Positions 1-7,175 of a stretch of DNA of 9,555 nucleotides are shown here, piece by piece. The stretch is taken from positions 1-9,555 of the forward strand of contig JANZKD010000058.1 in NCBI GenBank assembly GCA_025061245.1, given 5' to 3'. The notes beneath the pieces are model-generated. The model saw only the letters and a program-made list of their open reading frames with translations. It ran no database searches and was not told the DNA's origin. Numbering within the stretch: position 1 is the first letter of the stretch; the number at the start of each line of letters is the position of its first letter. This stretch comes from Candidatus Culexmicrobium profundum. Lineage in GTDB: Archaea; Thermoproteota; Methanomethylicia; Culexarchaeales; Culexmicrobiaceae. Position numbers and translations under genes: made by a program.

Positions 1-34
1 TGCGCCAGCTTAAATGAGTAGCTAGTTCTTTCCC

Positions 35-56
35 TCCTATCCTTTTATTTTATTGC
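35..56 (+). terminator. possible oligo-T terminator of a gene left of the window
   Basis: A pyrimidine-rich stretch with T4 and T4 runs lies at the left edge and covers the end of the minus-strand metallohydrolase gene. All three plus frames reach a stop codon within the first 21 bases, so a plus-strand gene could end just here and use this tract, as archaeal genes often terminate at oligo-U. No gene body is visible to confirm this, so it is a weak inference. Confidence 0.25.
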
Positions 57-1108
57 CATTTAACTAATACTACTGGTGTTTTCCCAAGATATTCAGCTGC
101 AGTCATAATTTTCACTCCTTCTCTTTCAGCTTTCTTCCAGACTTCTTTTGTATGTTCTCTAAATTTTCTTTCTCTCGGTAAGTGGTGATCGTATATTATT
201 AAGTTTGCATTTGCTTCTTCAATGATCCTAACCGCATTTTCTATGGTTCTCCTAAGATTAATCTTGTTAAGCATGTATCCAAGCATATAAGTCATTGGTC
301 CGTCTAAGATTATTATGTTAGGTTTTTCACTTATTATCCATTCAGCATAATCTTCAATTATTGGGCCATTTACATCTGATGAGTATAGAAGCTTAAATTT
401 TCCTGCTTCTATAACTACTCCTACAATCCAACCTACTCTTGAAAATTCAATACCATGGAAAAGTGGCTTGGTGAATTTAATCTTTAAGCCTTTGTATTCT
501 ATTAATCTATTGTCTGCAAATATGAGTTTAGTATTGTTTTCATTAAATTCATATTCTGGAATTCTCCTCCATTTAACCCATTTTTCAGCTCTATTTCTAA
601 ACCATTGAAAACCCTTATTTAGCAATTCCCTTTTTCTATCAGTATAGTCGCCATAATCTCTATTTGAAGCAAAATTTAACTCCAAAAGCGGATTATGATA
701 CTCCTTCATTGCTGCTTCCAACATAATATCCTTCAACTTAAGTTTACCTAGCTTCTCAAATAATTCACTATAAAATTCAATTGCACGTTTTCTCTGTGAA
801 TCATTAATATATTCATTAGGGTTTTTGGCCAGAATAATCTTTCCAGCATATAATTCCTCCTCAAAATTCATGAAGTGGTCATAATGATAATGAGTTATTA
901 TGATAATGTCTGCTTTACTCATATTCTTCCTAATCGCTTCCTCAGCCATAAACATCCATTTAAGTTTAAGTTCATATGATGCTGGAAAAGATGGATGCAT
1001 TATAGCTACACCTGGATCTATAATTAGCCTCACATCTTTATGCTCTATTAGAATACATGACGACTTAGCTCCGAGGGAGTCAAACCAAATTGGCTTAAAT
1101 GTAGCCAT
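50..1108 (-). CDS. UPF0282-type metallo-beta-lactamase-fold hydrolase
   Basis: This is a 352-residue cytoplasmic MBL-fold metallohydrolase of unknown substrate. The metal-binding motif THYHYDHF at residues 72-79 supplies H73, H75, D77 and H78. Later ligand candidates are H218 (LFHG), D245 (SSDVNG) and the D307-H308-H309 cluster. The NPNEYINDSQRKRA stretch after the HxHxDH motif and the overall layout match the archaeal family UPF0282, for which no reaction is established. The region between H78 and H218 is long, charged and probably helical, and may form a lid over the active site. No signal peptide or membrane segment is seen. The ATG start is supported by GGAG four bases upstream. The gene is divergent from the protease at 1206, and the two share a 97-bp upstream region. 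Family placement is fairly secure; calling it a beta-lactamase or an RNase would be unjustified. Confidence 0.88.
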   Translation of the reverse strand: MATFKPIWFDSLGAKSSCILIEHKDVRLIIDPGVAIMHPSFPASYELKLKWMFMAEEAIRKNMSKADIIIITHYHYDHFMNFEEELYAGKIILAKNPNEYINDSQRKRAIEFYSELFEKLGKLKLKDIMLEAAMKEYHNPLLELNFASNRDYGDYTDRKRELLNKGFQWFRNRAEKWVKWRRIPEYEFNENNTKLIFADNRLIEYKGLKIKFTKPLFHGIEFSRVGWIVGVVIEAGKFKLLYSSDVNGPIIEDYAEWIISEKPNIIILDGPMTYMLGYMLNKINLRRTIENAVRIIEEANANLIIYDHHLPRERKFREHTKEVWKKAEREGVKIMTAAEYLGKTPVVLVKWQ

Positions 1109-1112
1109 AGCG

Positions 1113-1116
1113 CTCC
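1113..1116 (-). promoter_or_regulatory. ribosome-binding site of the UPF0282 gene
   Basis: GGAG on the minus strand, four bases before the ATG at 1108. It supports the chosen start. Confidence 0.55.
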
Positions 1117-1140
1117 ACTTCTACCTTATAACACAATTAT

Positions 1141-1150
1141 TTTAAATTAA
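1141..1150. promoter_or_regulatory. A/T-rich core that may hold divergent TATA boxes
   Basis: TTTAAATTAA reads as a possible archaeal TATA box for the plus-strand protease gene, which would give a leader of roughly 35 bases. The overlapping minus-strand sequence TTTAAAATAA could serve the UPF0282 gene, though its predicted start site would fall very close to that gene's ribosome-binding site. No clear BRE was recognised. The whole spacer is A/T-rich, so the exact boxes are uncertain. Confidence 0.3.
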
Positions 1151-1175
1151 CTTATTAGATAATGTAAATTAACTT
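1143..1175 (+). repeat. 11-bp direct repeat in a divergent promoter region
   Basis: TAAATTAACTT occurs exactly at 1143-1153 and again at 1165-1175. The start-to-start distance is 22 bp, about two turns of the helix, so both copies face the same side of the DNA. The position between two divergent genes suggests a regulator binding site. Low-complexity A/T sequence makes chance repetition possible, but the shared CTT end lowers that chance. Confidence 0.45.
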
Positions 1176-1195
1176 GCACAGCCGTATTTAATTTT

Positions 1196-1201
1196 AGGTG
1201 G
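1196..1201 (+). promoter_or_regulatory. ribosome-binding site deciding the TTG start of the protease
   Basis: AGGTGG lies four bases before the TTG at 1206. The next in-frame ATG is at 1227, too far from this site, and would cut into the membrane anchor. The site therefore supports the non-ATG start. Confidence 0.6.
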
Positions 1202-1205
1202 TAAA

Positions 1206-2054
1206 TTGATTGACATTATCGGTTTAATGTTTTGGATTCTACTTTTCATAACAATGCTATGGCCACAAATTCAGCTAAGAAACATTAAAGCAGCTAGATT
1301 AAACTTAATTAGACAATTAGAACGTAAACTAGGTTTCCGAATAATCACAATGATTCATAGACAAGAGCGAATTGGCTTCTTTAACATACCAATATACCGT
1401 TACATTGACATTGAAGACTCTGAAGCTGTTCTACGTGCCATTAGAACAACACCTCCAGATAAGCCGATTGCCCTAATAATTCATACTCCCGGCGGCCTCG
1501 TATTGGCTGCTTCACAAATAGCTGATGCACTTAACCGTCATCCCGCTAAGAAAATTGTAATAGTTCCGCATTATGCAATGTCTGGTGGAACTTTAATTGC
1601 CCTTGCAGCAGATGAAATATGGATGGATCCCAATGCTGTTTTAGGTCCTCTAGATCCACAGTTAAATAAGGGAAGCATCGCTTACCCTGCACCATCAATA
1701 TTAAGAGTAGTTAGGGAGAAGGGAGTTAAGGATGTTTCAGATGAATTTTTAATATTAGCAGACCTAGCTGAGAAGTCAATTAAACAAACAAAGAATATTG
1801 TAATTAACTTGTTGAAGGATAATTTAGGTGAGGATAAAGCTAGAGAAATCGCTGAAACACTTACTGAGGGAAAATGGACCCATGACTATCCAATAACAGC
1901 TGAAGAAGCCTTGAAAATGGGATTACCAGTTAAAATTGGAATACCCGAGGAAATATATGAGTTAATGGAATTATATCCTCAAGCACAAGTTCGTAGACCG
2001 GGAGTTGAATATATTCCCTATCCAACTGCACCAATGCCTAGACAGCGAAAATAA
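1206..2054 (+). CDS. membrane-anchored SDH-family Clp-fold serine protease
   Basis: This 282-residue protein belongs to the SDH/ClpP-SppA superfamily of serine peptidases ('serine dehydrogenase proteinase' family). It has an N-terminal hydrophobic anchor at about residues 3-19, a charged linker, and a crotonase-like Clp fold. The HTPGG motif at 93-97 would form the oxyanion region. The nucleophile is very probably S126 in HYAMSGGT, followed by the family hallmark ALAADEIWMDPNAVLGPLDPQ. The conserved WTHDYP segment at 224-229 offers H226/D227 as candidate partner residues. The C-terminus is proline-rich. Related proteins are thought to degrade membrane or misfolded proteins, but the substrate here is unknown. 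No NfeD-type partner gene is adjacent, unlike many archaeal Clp-fold membrane proteases. The TTG start is chosen from the AGGTGG ribosome-binding site. The gene is convergent with the flavoprotein gene, with 3 bp between stop codons. Confidence 0.9.
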   Translation: MIDIIGLMFWILLFITMLWPQIQLRNIKAARLNLIRQLERKLGFRIITMIHRQERIGFFNIPIYRYIDIEDSEAVLRAIRTTPPDKPIALIIHTPGGLVLAASQIADALNRHPAKKIVIVPHYAMSGGTLIALAADEIWMDPNAVLGPLDPQLNKGSIAYPAPSILRVVREKGVKDVSDEFLILADLAEKSIKQTKNIVINLLKDNLGEDKAREIAETLTEGKWTHDYPITAEEALKMGLPVKIGIPEEIYELMELYPQAQVRRPGVEYIPYPTAPMPRQRK

Positions 2055-2057
2055 TTG

Positions 2058-2819
2058 CTAAAAATTATTCTTAATTTTTTGCTCCAATGGTTTAATCTTT
2101 CTCTTCATCACTAATCTTGAAATCACTTTACTCCGATTCTTCATTTGAAGTTTATAGTTTTCTTCAGCTTCAAATCTAACTTGATCAACAATGTCTTCCA
2201 ATATCTTATTAAATTCCTCACATACATACCACTTGTCAGGCTTCATGTTTTCACATGTCATCATAATGCTTCTTCCAACATTGGCTGCATCTAAAACTGC
2301 TGAATTATTATTGAGAACATCTCCCTTTTCATGATAATATGCTAATGCCCAAGGCGGAATAATTATCCCCATACTATTTAAAATTGCATATAAATTGGCA
2401 ATTACTTGAATAGTTCCACTATCATTACCTACAGCTATAACTCCTGCAACCTTTCCTTCCAATAAGCATTTTCCGTTAATGAAAATCATATTCTCAAAAA
2501 CCGTTATTCTATCTATGAAAATTTTCATTTGAGATGAGGGAGAATACCAGTATACTGGAGTTGCTATTATAAATCCATTAGCCTTTAACATTTTATCATA
2601 GATTTCCCTCATATCATCATTTAAAACACATGGATATTGACATGCTTCTTGCATATCACTCAAGCATCCAATACATGGCTTTATCTCATAATCATATAGA
2701 TGTATTATTTCAGTATAAGCACCAAAATGCTCAGCTACCTTCATAGCTATAGACAATAGCTTAAAAGTGTTACCATACTTTCTTGGCGAACCATTTATCC
2801 CTAGAATATATGTTTCCAT
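2058..2819 (-). CDS. flavodoxin-fold NAD(P)H-dependent FMN reductase / Isf-like flavoprotein
   Basis: This 253-residue cytoplasmic protein is of the NADPH-dependent FMN reductase/iron-sulfur flavoprotein group and probably carries out electron transfer or reduction with bound FMN. The phosphate-binding loop GINGSPRKYGNT lies at residues 7-18, and the flavin-contacting TPVYWYSPSSQMK segment at 87-99. Between them sit four cysteines, C49, C52, C60 and C64, spaced CX2CX7CX3C. In Isf proteins a compact cysteine cluster here binds a 4Fe-4S centre, so an iron-sulfur cluster is plausible although this spacing differs from the classical Isf motif. The last 35 or so residues form a basic, probably helical tail. 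A GTG at 2828 would add three residues, but it lies inside the ribosome-binding site; the ATG at 2819 is correctly spaced and preferred. No redox partner gene is adjacent. Confidence 0.85.
   Translation of the reverse strand: METYILGINGSPRKYGNTFKLLSIAMKVAEHFGAYTEIIHLYDYEIKPCIGCLSDMQEACQYPCVLNDDMREIYDKMLKANGFIIATPVYWYSPSSQMKIFIDRITVFENMIFINGKCLLEGKVAGVIAVGNDSGTIQVIANLYAILNSMGIIIPPWALAYYHEKGDVLNNNSAVLDAANVGRSIMMTCENMKPDKWYVCEEFNKILEDIVDQVRFEAEENYKLQMKNRSKVISRLVMKRKIKPLEQKIKNNF
2060..2080. terminator. bidirectional hairpin/oligo-T terminator between convergent genes
   Basis: AAAAATTA at 2060-2067 and TAATTTTT at 2072-2079 form a perfect 8-bp inverted repeat with a TTCT loop, followed by one more T. 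Read on either strand the hairpin ends in five or six T, so it can end transcripts from both sides. It lies inside the last codons of the minus-strand flavoprotein gene and directly after the protease stop codon. The stem is all A-T and weak, so the oligo-U tract probably matters more than the fold. Confidence 0.55.
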
Positions 2820-2824
2820 AAAAT

Positions 2825-2833
2825 TCACCCCCC
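2825..2833 (-). promoter_or_regulatory. ribosome-binding site deciding the flavoprotein start
   Basis: GGGGGGTGA on the minus strand, five bases before the ATG at 2819. It contains an in-frame GTG (2828-2826) that could be miscalled as the start. Confidence 0.65.
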
Positions 2834-2956
2834 ATAGATATCATTGCTAACTTTAACGCCATAACCAATAGGGGAGCGCTACATTGAGGATAATCTTTAA
2901 GCTTGAAATTAAATTTTACTATTCTAAGTAACCAGCAAATGACTGAAAATAATAGC

Positions 2957-2974
2957 AAAAAGAGAAAAAGAAAA
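2957..2974 (-). terminator. oligo-T terminator of the amidohydrolase gene
   Basis: Immediately after the amidohydrolase stop codon the minus strand reads an 18-base pure pyrimidine tract, TTTTCTTTTTCTCTTTTT, with no hairpin. This is typical of archaeal factor-independent termination on U-rich RNA. It separates this gene from the flavoprotein gene downstream. Confidence 0.6.
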
Positions 2975-2975
2975 T

Positions 2976-4241
2976 TTACAGCATATTCTTAACTAGTTTT
3001 CCTTCCTTCATGACTATTACTATGTTTTCTGGTTTTCTCAGCACTTTAATGTCCTCTAAGGGATTTCCATTTACAACTATAAGGTCTGCCACCTTATTTT
3101 TCTCCAATGTTCCAATCTTCCTCTCTAATCCCACTGCTTCAGCTGCATTTCTTGTTGCAGCTATTATTGCATCCATAGGAGGCATACCAACTTTTTCAAC
3201 CAGCAATTGAAGTTCAAGAGAGTTATCTCCATATCTAAATGCCTTTACTCCCCCCAAGAAATCTGTTCCAGTTGCAATTTTCACCCCAGCTTCATAGGCT
3301 TTCCTTATATTTGCTATATGGATTTCATGTACTTCTTTTGATTTTCTTAACCCCCATTCAGGTATGCCTAATTCTTTACCATACATTAAAATTTGTTCAA
3401 CTATTGAAAGAGTGGGAACTACTACTGCATTTTTCTTCTTAGCTAATTCCATTCCCTCTTCATCAATAAAAATGCCATGCGCAATAACTTTTACACCAGC
3501 CTTTAATGCATTTATTATTCCCTCAGTTCCCTGTGCATGTGCATGTACAAATCTATGGGCATGTCTTGCCTCTTCAACTATTGCCTCAATTTCCTCTAAA
3601 GTAAATTGCGTATATTCAGGTCTATCTTTCTCTGACATGACTCCGCCTGTCGCCATTATTTTAATGAAATCTGCACCTGCACGTAAGGCATATCTTGCAG
3701 CTTTTCTACACTCATCAACCCCATCACATATAAGCGATGAAAGTGGAGAAGGCATCTTAGTCGTTCTAGCATCAACATATTCTATTGGCAAAAAGTGCTG
3801 GTCTCCATGGCCAAAAGTCTGAGATAATGTATAACCTGCAGCCACAATTCTAGGTGAAACAATTGTTCCTTCTCTTTCAGCCCTCTTAAGCTGAAGAGCA
3901 ATAATACTGCCTGCATCACCCATAGTTGTGAAACCTGCATTTATTAATGCCTCCAAATCTCTTATTGCTCTCGCAACTAGAGTAGCGTATGGTGTTAATA
4001 ATGGTTCACGAATAAGGTCTCCTGTTCTAAGCCCAGTTAAATGTATATGTGCATCAATTAATCCAGGCATAATTGTCTTTCCCTCAACATCAATAACTTT
4101 CACCTCTTTAGGAATTTCAATGGCATCCATATCTCCAACTTCTACTATAATGTCATCCTTAATGACAACTCCTCCCTTCTCTAGAACCGGTCTCCCTGTA
4201 CCATCAATTACGCATCCATTTACAAGAGCTAAATATGACAA
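2976..4241 (-). CDS. metal-dependent amidohydrolase (imidazolonepropionase/prolidase-like)
   Basis: This 421-residue cytoplasmic enzyme is of the amidohydrolase superfamily, in the subgroup that holds imidazolonepropionase-like proteins and Xaa-Pro-type dipeptidases. An N-terminal beta-sandwich half (about 1-58) leads into the TIM barrel. Metal ligands are readable: H65 and H67 in DAHIHL, the probable carboxylated lysine K194 in FIKIMATGG, H235 in VHAHAQG, H255 in IAHGIF, and D327 in ATGTDFLGG. The C-terminal segment GTLEKNKVADLIVVNGNPLEDI, near 377-398, completes the composite sandwich and is typical of the group. A binuclear centre is expected. Length is normal for the family. The substrate cannot be read: acylated or prolyl dipeptides and cyclic amides are both possible. 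A TTG start is chosen because a GAGGGGGA ribosome-binding site lies five bases upstream. It follows the ABC permease by 67 bp on the same strand, so read-through expression is possible. Confidence 0.88.
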   Translation of the reverse strand: MSYLALVNGCVIDGTGRPVLEKGGVVIKDDIIVEVGDMDAIEIPKEVKVIDVEGKTIMPGLIDAHIHLTGLRTGDLIREPLLTPYATLVARAIRDLEALINAGFTTMGDAGSIIALQLKRAEREGTIVSPRIVAAGYTLSQTFGHGDQHFLPIEYVDARTTKMPSPLSSLICDGVDECRKAARYALRAGADFIKIMATGGVMSEKDRPEYTQFTLEEIEAIVEEARHAHRFVHAHAQGTEGIINALKAGVKVIAHGIFIDEEGMELAKKKNAVVVPTLSIVEQILMYGKELGIPEWGLRKSKEVHEIHIANIRKAYEAGVKIATGTDFLGGVKAFRYGDNSLELQLLVEKVGMPPMDAIIAATRNAAEAVGLERKIGTLEKNKVADLIVVNGNPLEDIKVLRKPENIVIVMKEGKLVKNML

Positions 4242-4246
4242 TTAAA

Positions 4247-4254
4247 TCCCCCTC
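4247..4254 (-). promoter_or_regulatory. ribosome-binding site of the amidohydrolase
   Basis: GAGGGGGA on the minus strand, five bases before the TTG at 4241. No ATG or GTG fits the spacing, so it decides the TTG start. Confidence 0.6.
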
Positions 4255-4270
4255 ATCACTCATAAATATG

Positions 4271-4280
4271 AGAATATAAG
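4271..4280 (-). promoter_or_regulatory. weak candidate TATA box for the amidohydrolase
   Basis: CTTATATTCT on the minus strand lies 30-39 bases before the TTG start. Initiation about 26 bases downstream would give a very short leader that barely includes the ribosome-binding site. The gene may instead be co-transcribed with the ABC operon, since no strong oligo-T tract follows the permease. Confidence 0.25.
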
Positions 4281-4308
4281 ATTAATGATTTCTAAGTTAC
4301 TAGCACCA

Positions 4309-5526
4309 TCACTCCTGTCTAAGAGCCACCACAGGATCCAGTTTGGCAGCCTTTCTAGCTGGATATATTCCCGCTATAACACCCGATAAAACTGCTATTA
4401 GAAATGCCGTTACAATTAAGTCAAATGAAAACACGGGTGTAATTTCTATTGCCATGCCTCCTCCCATGAAGGGTGCCCGAGTGAAACCAAATATGTATGG
4501 TCCAATAACATAGGATAGAGCTATACCAGTAGCAATGCCAATTGCTCCTCCTATTAACCCTATTAATGTTGATTCCATCATAAATAGCATCATTATTGTT
4601 AATTCAGTTGCACCCAACGCTTTTAATAGTCCAATTAATCTAGTTCTCTCGATCACTGATATATACATTATATTTGCTATCCCTATGCTTGCTACAATTA
4701 GGGATACAGCTGCAATTAACCCTAGAAACGTTGAAATTTGACTTGAAATTCTATTCATTGTCTCAACTATTTGGCTTGGCGCTATAACTCTGACATTTTG
4801 ACCATAAATATCATTTACACTCTCAATTATTTGGTCAACTAGAGATACATCTTCAGCTATTAATATTAACGCATCATAATAATGTCTCTTATTAAATAAT
4901 GAGTCAGCTGCCTCCAAAGAGATTACAACAGTATCGTCAACTGAGAAAGGCATGATTGAACCATAACTTTCAAGTATTCCCATAACTATCATTGCAGTAA
5001 CATAGAATTTTCCCTGAGCTCTTCGAAATGCAACGTTAACTGTCTGGCCAACTGTTAATTGATATTCATCTTCTTCAATTGGATTAGCAATATTTGCTCC
5101 AACCAATAGACTTGCAAAATCATACTTTCCCGGCATAACACCTTCAGCTAACTCTAACCCTGGAAAAACCTCCGTCAACAGATTTGAGTCAATACCTGTA
5201 ACTATAACATTAACTGTCTTACCTGAAATAGAAAGAGTTACTGGTCCACGAATAATTGGTACAACTACCTTTACACCAGATATCATTGAAAATGATGGAA
5301 TATCATATGCTGAAATTCTATGCCCTCTCGCTGGCATTACAAATATCGAATTTAAACCCGTTTTTGACACTTGAGTTACAAAATATTGGCTTAAACCTGC
5401 AGTTTGAGAGGTTAATATTATTACTAATGAAGTCCCAATTATTACACCCAACATAGTTAATGTTGTTCTAAGCTTCCTATACCTTAACGCCGATAATGCT
5501 AGTAACACTGTATCTTTAAATTTCAT
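4309..5526 (-). CDS. MacB/FtsX-type ABC transporter permease
   Basis: This 405-residue integral membrane protein is the permease of a type VII (MacB/LolCDE-like) ABC system. TM1 is at about 21-40, preceded by the amphipathic ALSALRYRKLRTTLTMLG segment that is usual for MacB permeases. A large extracytoplasmic MacB_PCD-like domain spans about 45-255. Three more TM segments follow at about 266-289, 310-340 and 368-388. ERTRLIGLLKALGA at 293-306 is the conserved FtsX coupling region between TM2 and TM3, and GIYPARKAAKLDPVVALR closes the protein. Such transporters use ATP hydrolysis to move their periplasmic or extracellular domains rather than to pass substrate through the membrane. The ATG overlaps the stop of the preceding gene in ATGA, with a GAGG just upstream, so translation is probably coupled. 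It is the last of the three ABC genes. Substrate unknown. Confidence 0.92.
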   Translation of the reverse strand: MKFKDTVLLALSALRYRKLRTTLTMLGVIIGTSLVIILTSQTAGLSQYFVTQVSKTGLNSIFVMPARGHRISAYDIPSFSMISGVKVVVPIIRGPVTLSISGKTVNVIVTGIDSNLLTEVFPGLELAEGVMPGKYDFASLLVGANIANPIEEDEYQLTVGQTVNVAFRRAQGKFYVTAMIVMGILESYGSIMPFSVDDTVVISLEAADSLFNKRHYYDALILIAEDVSLVDQIIESVNDIYGQNVRVIAPSQIVETMNRISSQISTFLGLIAAVSLIVASIGIANIMYISVIERTRLIGLLKALGATELTIMMLFMMESTLIGLIGGAIGIATGIALSYVIGPYIFGFTRAPFMGGGMAIEITPVFSFDLIVTAFLIAVLSGVIAGIYPARKAAKLDPVVALRQE

Positions 5527-7175
5527 TCCTCAACCCCTATCTCCATTTCATTTTTCCCTAATACTCTTCTATATATCATGAATGATACGATGGCCCCCAA
5601 AATAAATGAGACAATTGCAGTGAGGACTATAATTAATAGCCCAGGTCCTAAAATTCTTCCTCTCCCCTCTTCCTTCTCCATTATTTTTGGTATGACTGTT
5701 ATTCTTATAGACCATGTTGATAAATGCTCTTTTCCCAGTTCATCCTTATATGTAACTATAACTTTCAGTGTATGTTGACCTGGTGAAGTTGATTCCTTAA
5801 CTCTCAATGACAAACTGAATGGTGCTTGTGATCCTGAAGGTAAACTACCAACATAGGTTGCACCCATTGTAACCTCTTCTAATATGTCATCCTCTGATGA
5901 AACTGAAACTTTAATTCCCTTAGCGTCAGATATGCCATCATTCCTCAGTGAACCCGATACAGTTAACATGCCACCTACTTCGATTTGCGATGGTGAAACC
6001 GCTAAACTCACTAATTGCAAATCTACATATCCAATAACTGAGAAGCCTATTTTATGTGTCTCAACCCATTCAATTTCATATTCGTCTTTATATCTCAATT
6101 CTATTGATGCTTGAAAACTTAATCCAACAGCCTCTGATGGAGCATATATTCGCACTGGAATTTCAATTTGACTTTCAGGCTTTATTTCTTCTATAAACCA
6201 TTTATTATCATCTCCAAGTATGGCCATATTGGATGGAAGATTCATAGTTACGGTTATTGACTTAACCGATATGTTACCATTATTTTTGATTCTTAATTTT
6301 ATTGTATTATTTAAGTCTCCTCCAACTATAATATATCTGTCAACACCAACATCTAAGTTTAATTCACTTCCAGCTAGGGAGGGTATTCCAATGTTTATTT
6401 GATCCTTAATGGTTTTCATGAAACCATAGACTGTAACATATGTTGTTGATATAATTATACTTGACTTTGAACCCACACTTGATGATGGAACATAAATTGC
6501 TATTGGAATTATCGTTAATGATGATGGCTCAATCACATTTAATTCAATATCTGTATTATTGAGTAATGTTATCTGACCAGTACTTTCTATACTGATTTTT
6601 ACGTTGTAAGCATTTGCTGAACCCATATTGCTTATATATAGTTTCAAGTTATTAGTGGTGCCTGCCAGTATCAGTGCTCTACTCAGATTAAATGATATTT
6701 TTGCTTTACCCAATAATGGAACTCTTATTGATAATGAATCGGATTTACTTTGATATGTCCCCCTTATAATTTCCGAGAAATCTAATTGAAGCTGCAGATA
6801 ATAGTATCCTAAATCAGCATTTTCATCAACATTGATGTAAAATGTCAAATAAAATGTACTTCCCGGCTGAACTATTCCAGCATAATGAATCAAAATACTT
6901 GACTGCGCATTAATTCCGCTAAATGGATACTTAAGGAATAATTCTCCAGCAATGTTAGTGATTGCATTGGTTCCATCATTTCTAATTACGATAGTTAGAG
7001 GTACACCCATATCACCAGGCTCTACTTCAATTGGATTATTCTTCTCCCCCCAATAAACATCAGTTACAGTGAAGGAGCTATTACATGTAACATTTACTTC
7101 AATCGTTGTAGACATTAACAAGGCTAAGGAAATTATGAACATTAAAAATAGAAACACATTTCGATTAACCTTCAT
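5523..7175 (-). CDS. secreted, membrane-anchored beta-sandwich protein of the ABC operon (CARDB/NEW3-like repeats)
   Basis: This 550-residue extracytoplasmic protein has an N-terminal signal sequence (hydrophobic 7-21), about four tandem Ig-like domains and one C-terminal TM segment at about 511-535 with a short charged cytoplasmic tail. Domain limits are roughly 35-155, 158-265, 271-382 and 383-496. Each carries the 'I(R/K)N(D/N)G' turn and an alternating-strand pattern seen in CARDB/NEW3 and archaeal S-layer-type (COG1361) proteins. Six N-glycosylation sequons are present, at N28, N32, N163, N206, N289 and N301, fitting a surface location. Its place between ATPase and permease, with 4-bp ATGA overlaps at both ends, argues that it is a subunit of the transporter, perhaps taking the role of MacA, but it shows no MacA-like hairpin or lipoyl domain. 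The ATG is backed by GGAGGAGG. Function beyond this is inference. Confidence 0.85.
   Translation of the reverse strand: MKVNRNVFLFLMFIISLALLMSTTIEVNVTCNSSFTVTDVYWGEKNNPIEVEPGDMGVPLTIVIRNDGTNAITNIAGELFLKYPFSGINAQSSILIHYAGIVQPGSTFYLTFYINVDENADLGYYYLQLQLDFSEIIRGTYQSKSDSLSIRVPLLGKAKISFNLSRALILAGTTNNLKLYISNMGSANAYNVKISIESTGQITLLNNTDIELNVIEPSSLTIIPIAIYVPSSSVGSKSSIIISTTYVTVYGFMKTIKDQINIGIPSLAGSELNLDVGVDRYIIVGGDLNNTIKLRIKNNGNISVKSITVTMNLPSNMAILGDDNKWFIEEIKPESQIEIPVRIYAPSEAVGLSFQASIELRYKDEYEIEWVETHKIGFSVIGYVDLQLVSLAVSPSQIEVGGMLTVSGSLRNDGISDAKGIKVSVSSEDDILEEVTMGATYVGSLPSGSQAPFSLSLRVKESTSPGQHTLKVIVTYKDELGKEHLSTWSIRITVIPKIMEKEEGRGRILGPGLLIIVLTAIVSFILGAIVSFMIYRRVLGKNEMEIGVEE

Noticed and set aside
1109..2870. 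AGCGCT word present in both the 1109-1116 and 2870s spacers
   Set aside because: A six-base palindrome seen twice near ribosome-binding sites is expected by chance and has no consistent spacing.
2770..2958. 62-codon minus-strand open frame covering the spacer upstream of the flavoprotein gene
   Set aside because: It overlaps the start of the well-supported flavoprotein gene in another frame, has no convincing ribosome-binding site and resembles nothing known.
3364..3822. 152-codon plus-strand open frame opposite the amidohydrolase
   Set aside because: It lies wholly opposite catalytic-motif-bearing codons of the amidohydrolase, and its composition is that of an antisense shadow (rich in S, P, A, I).
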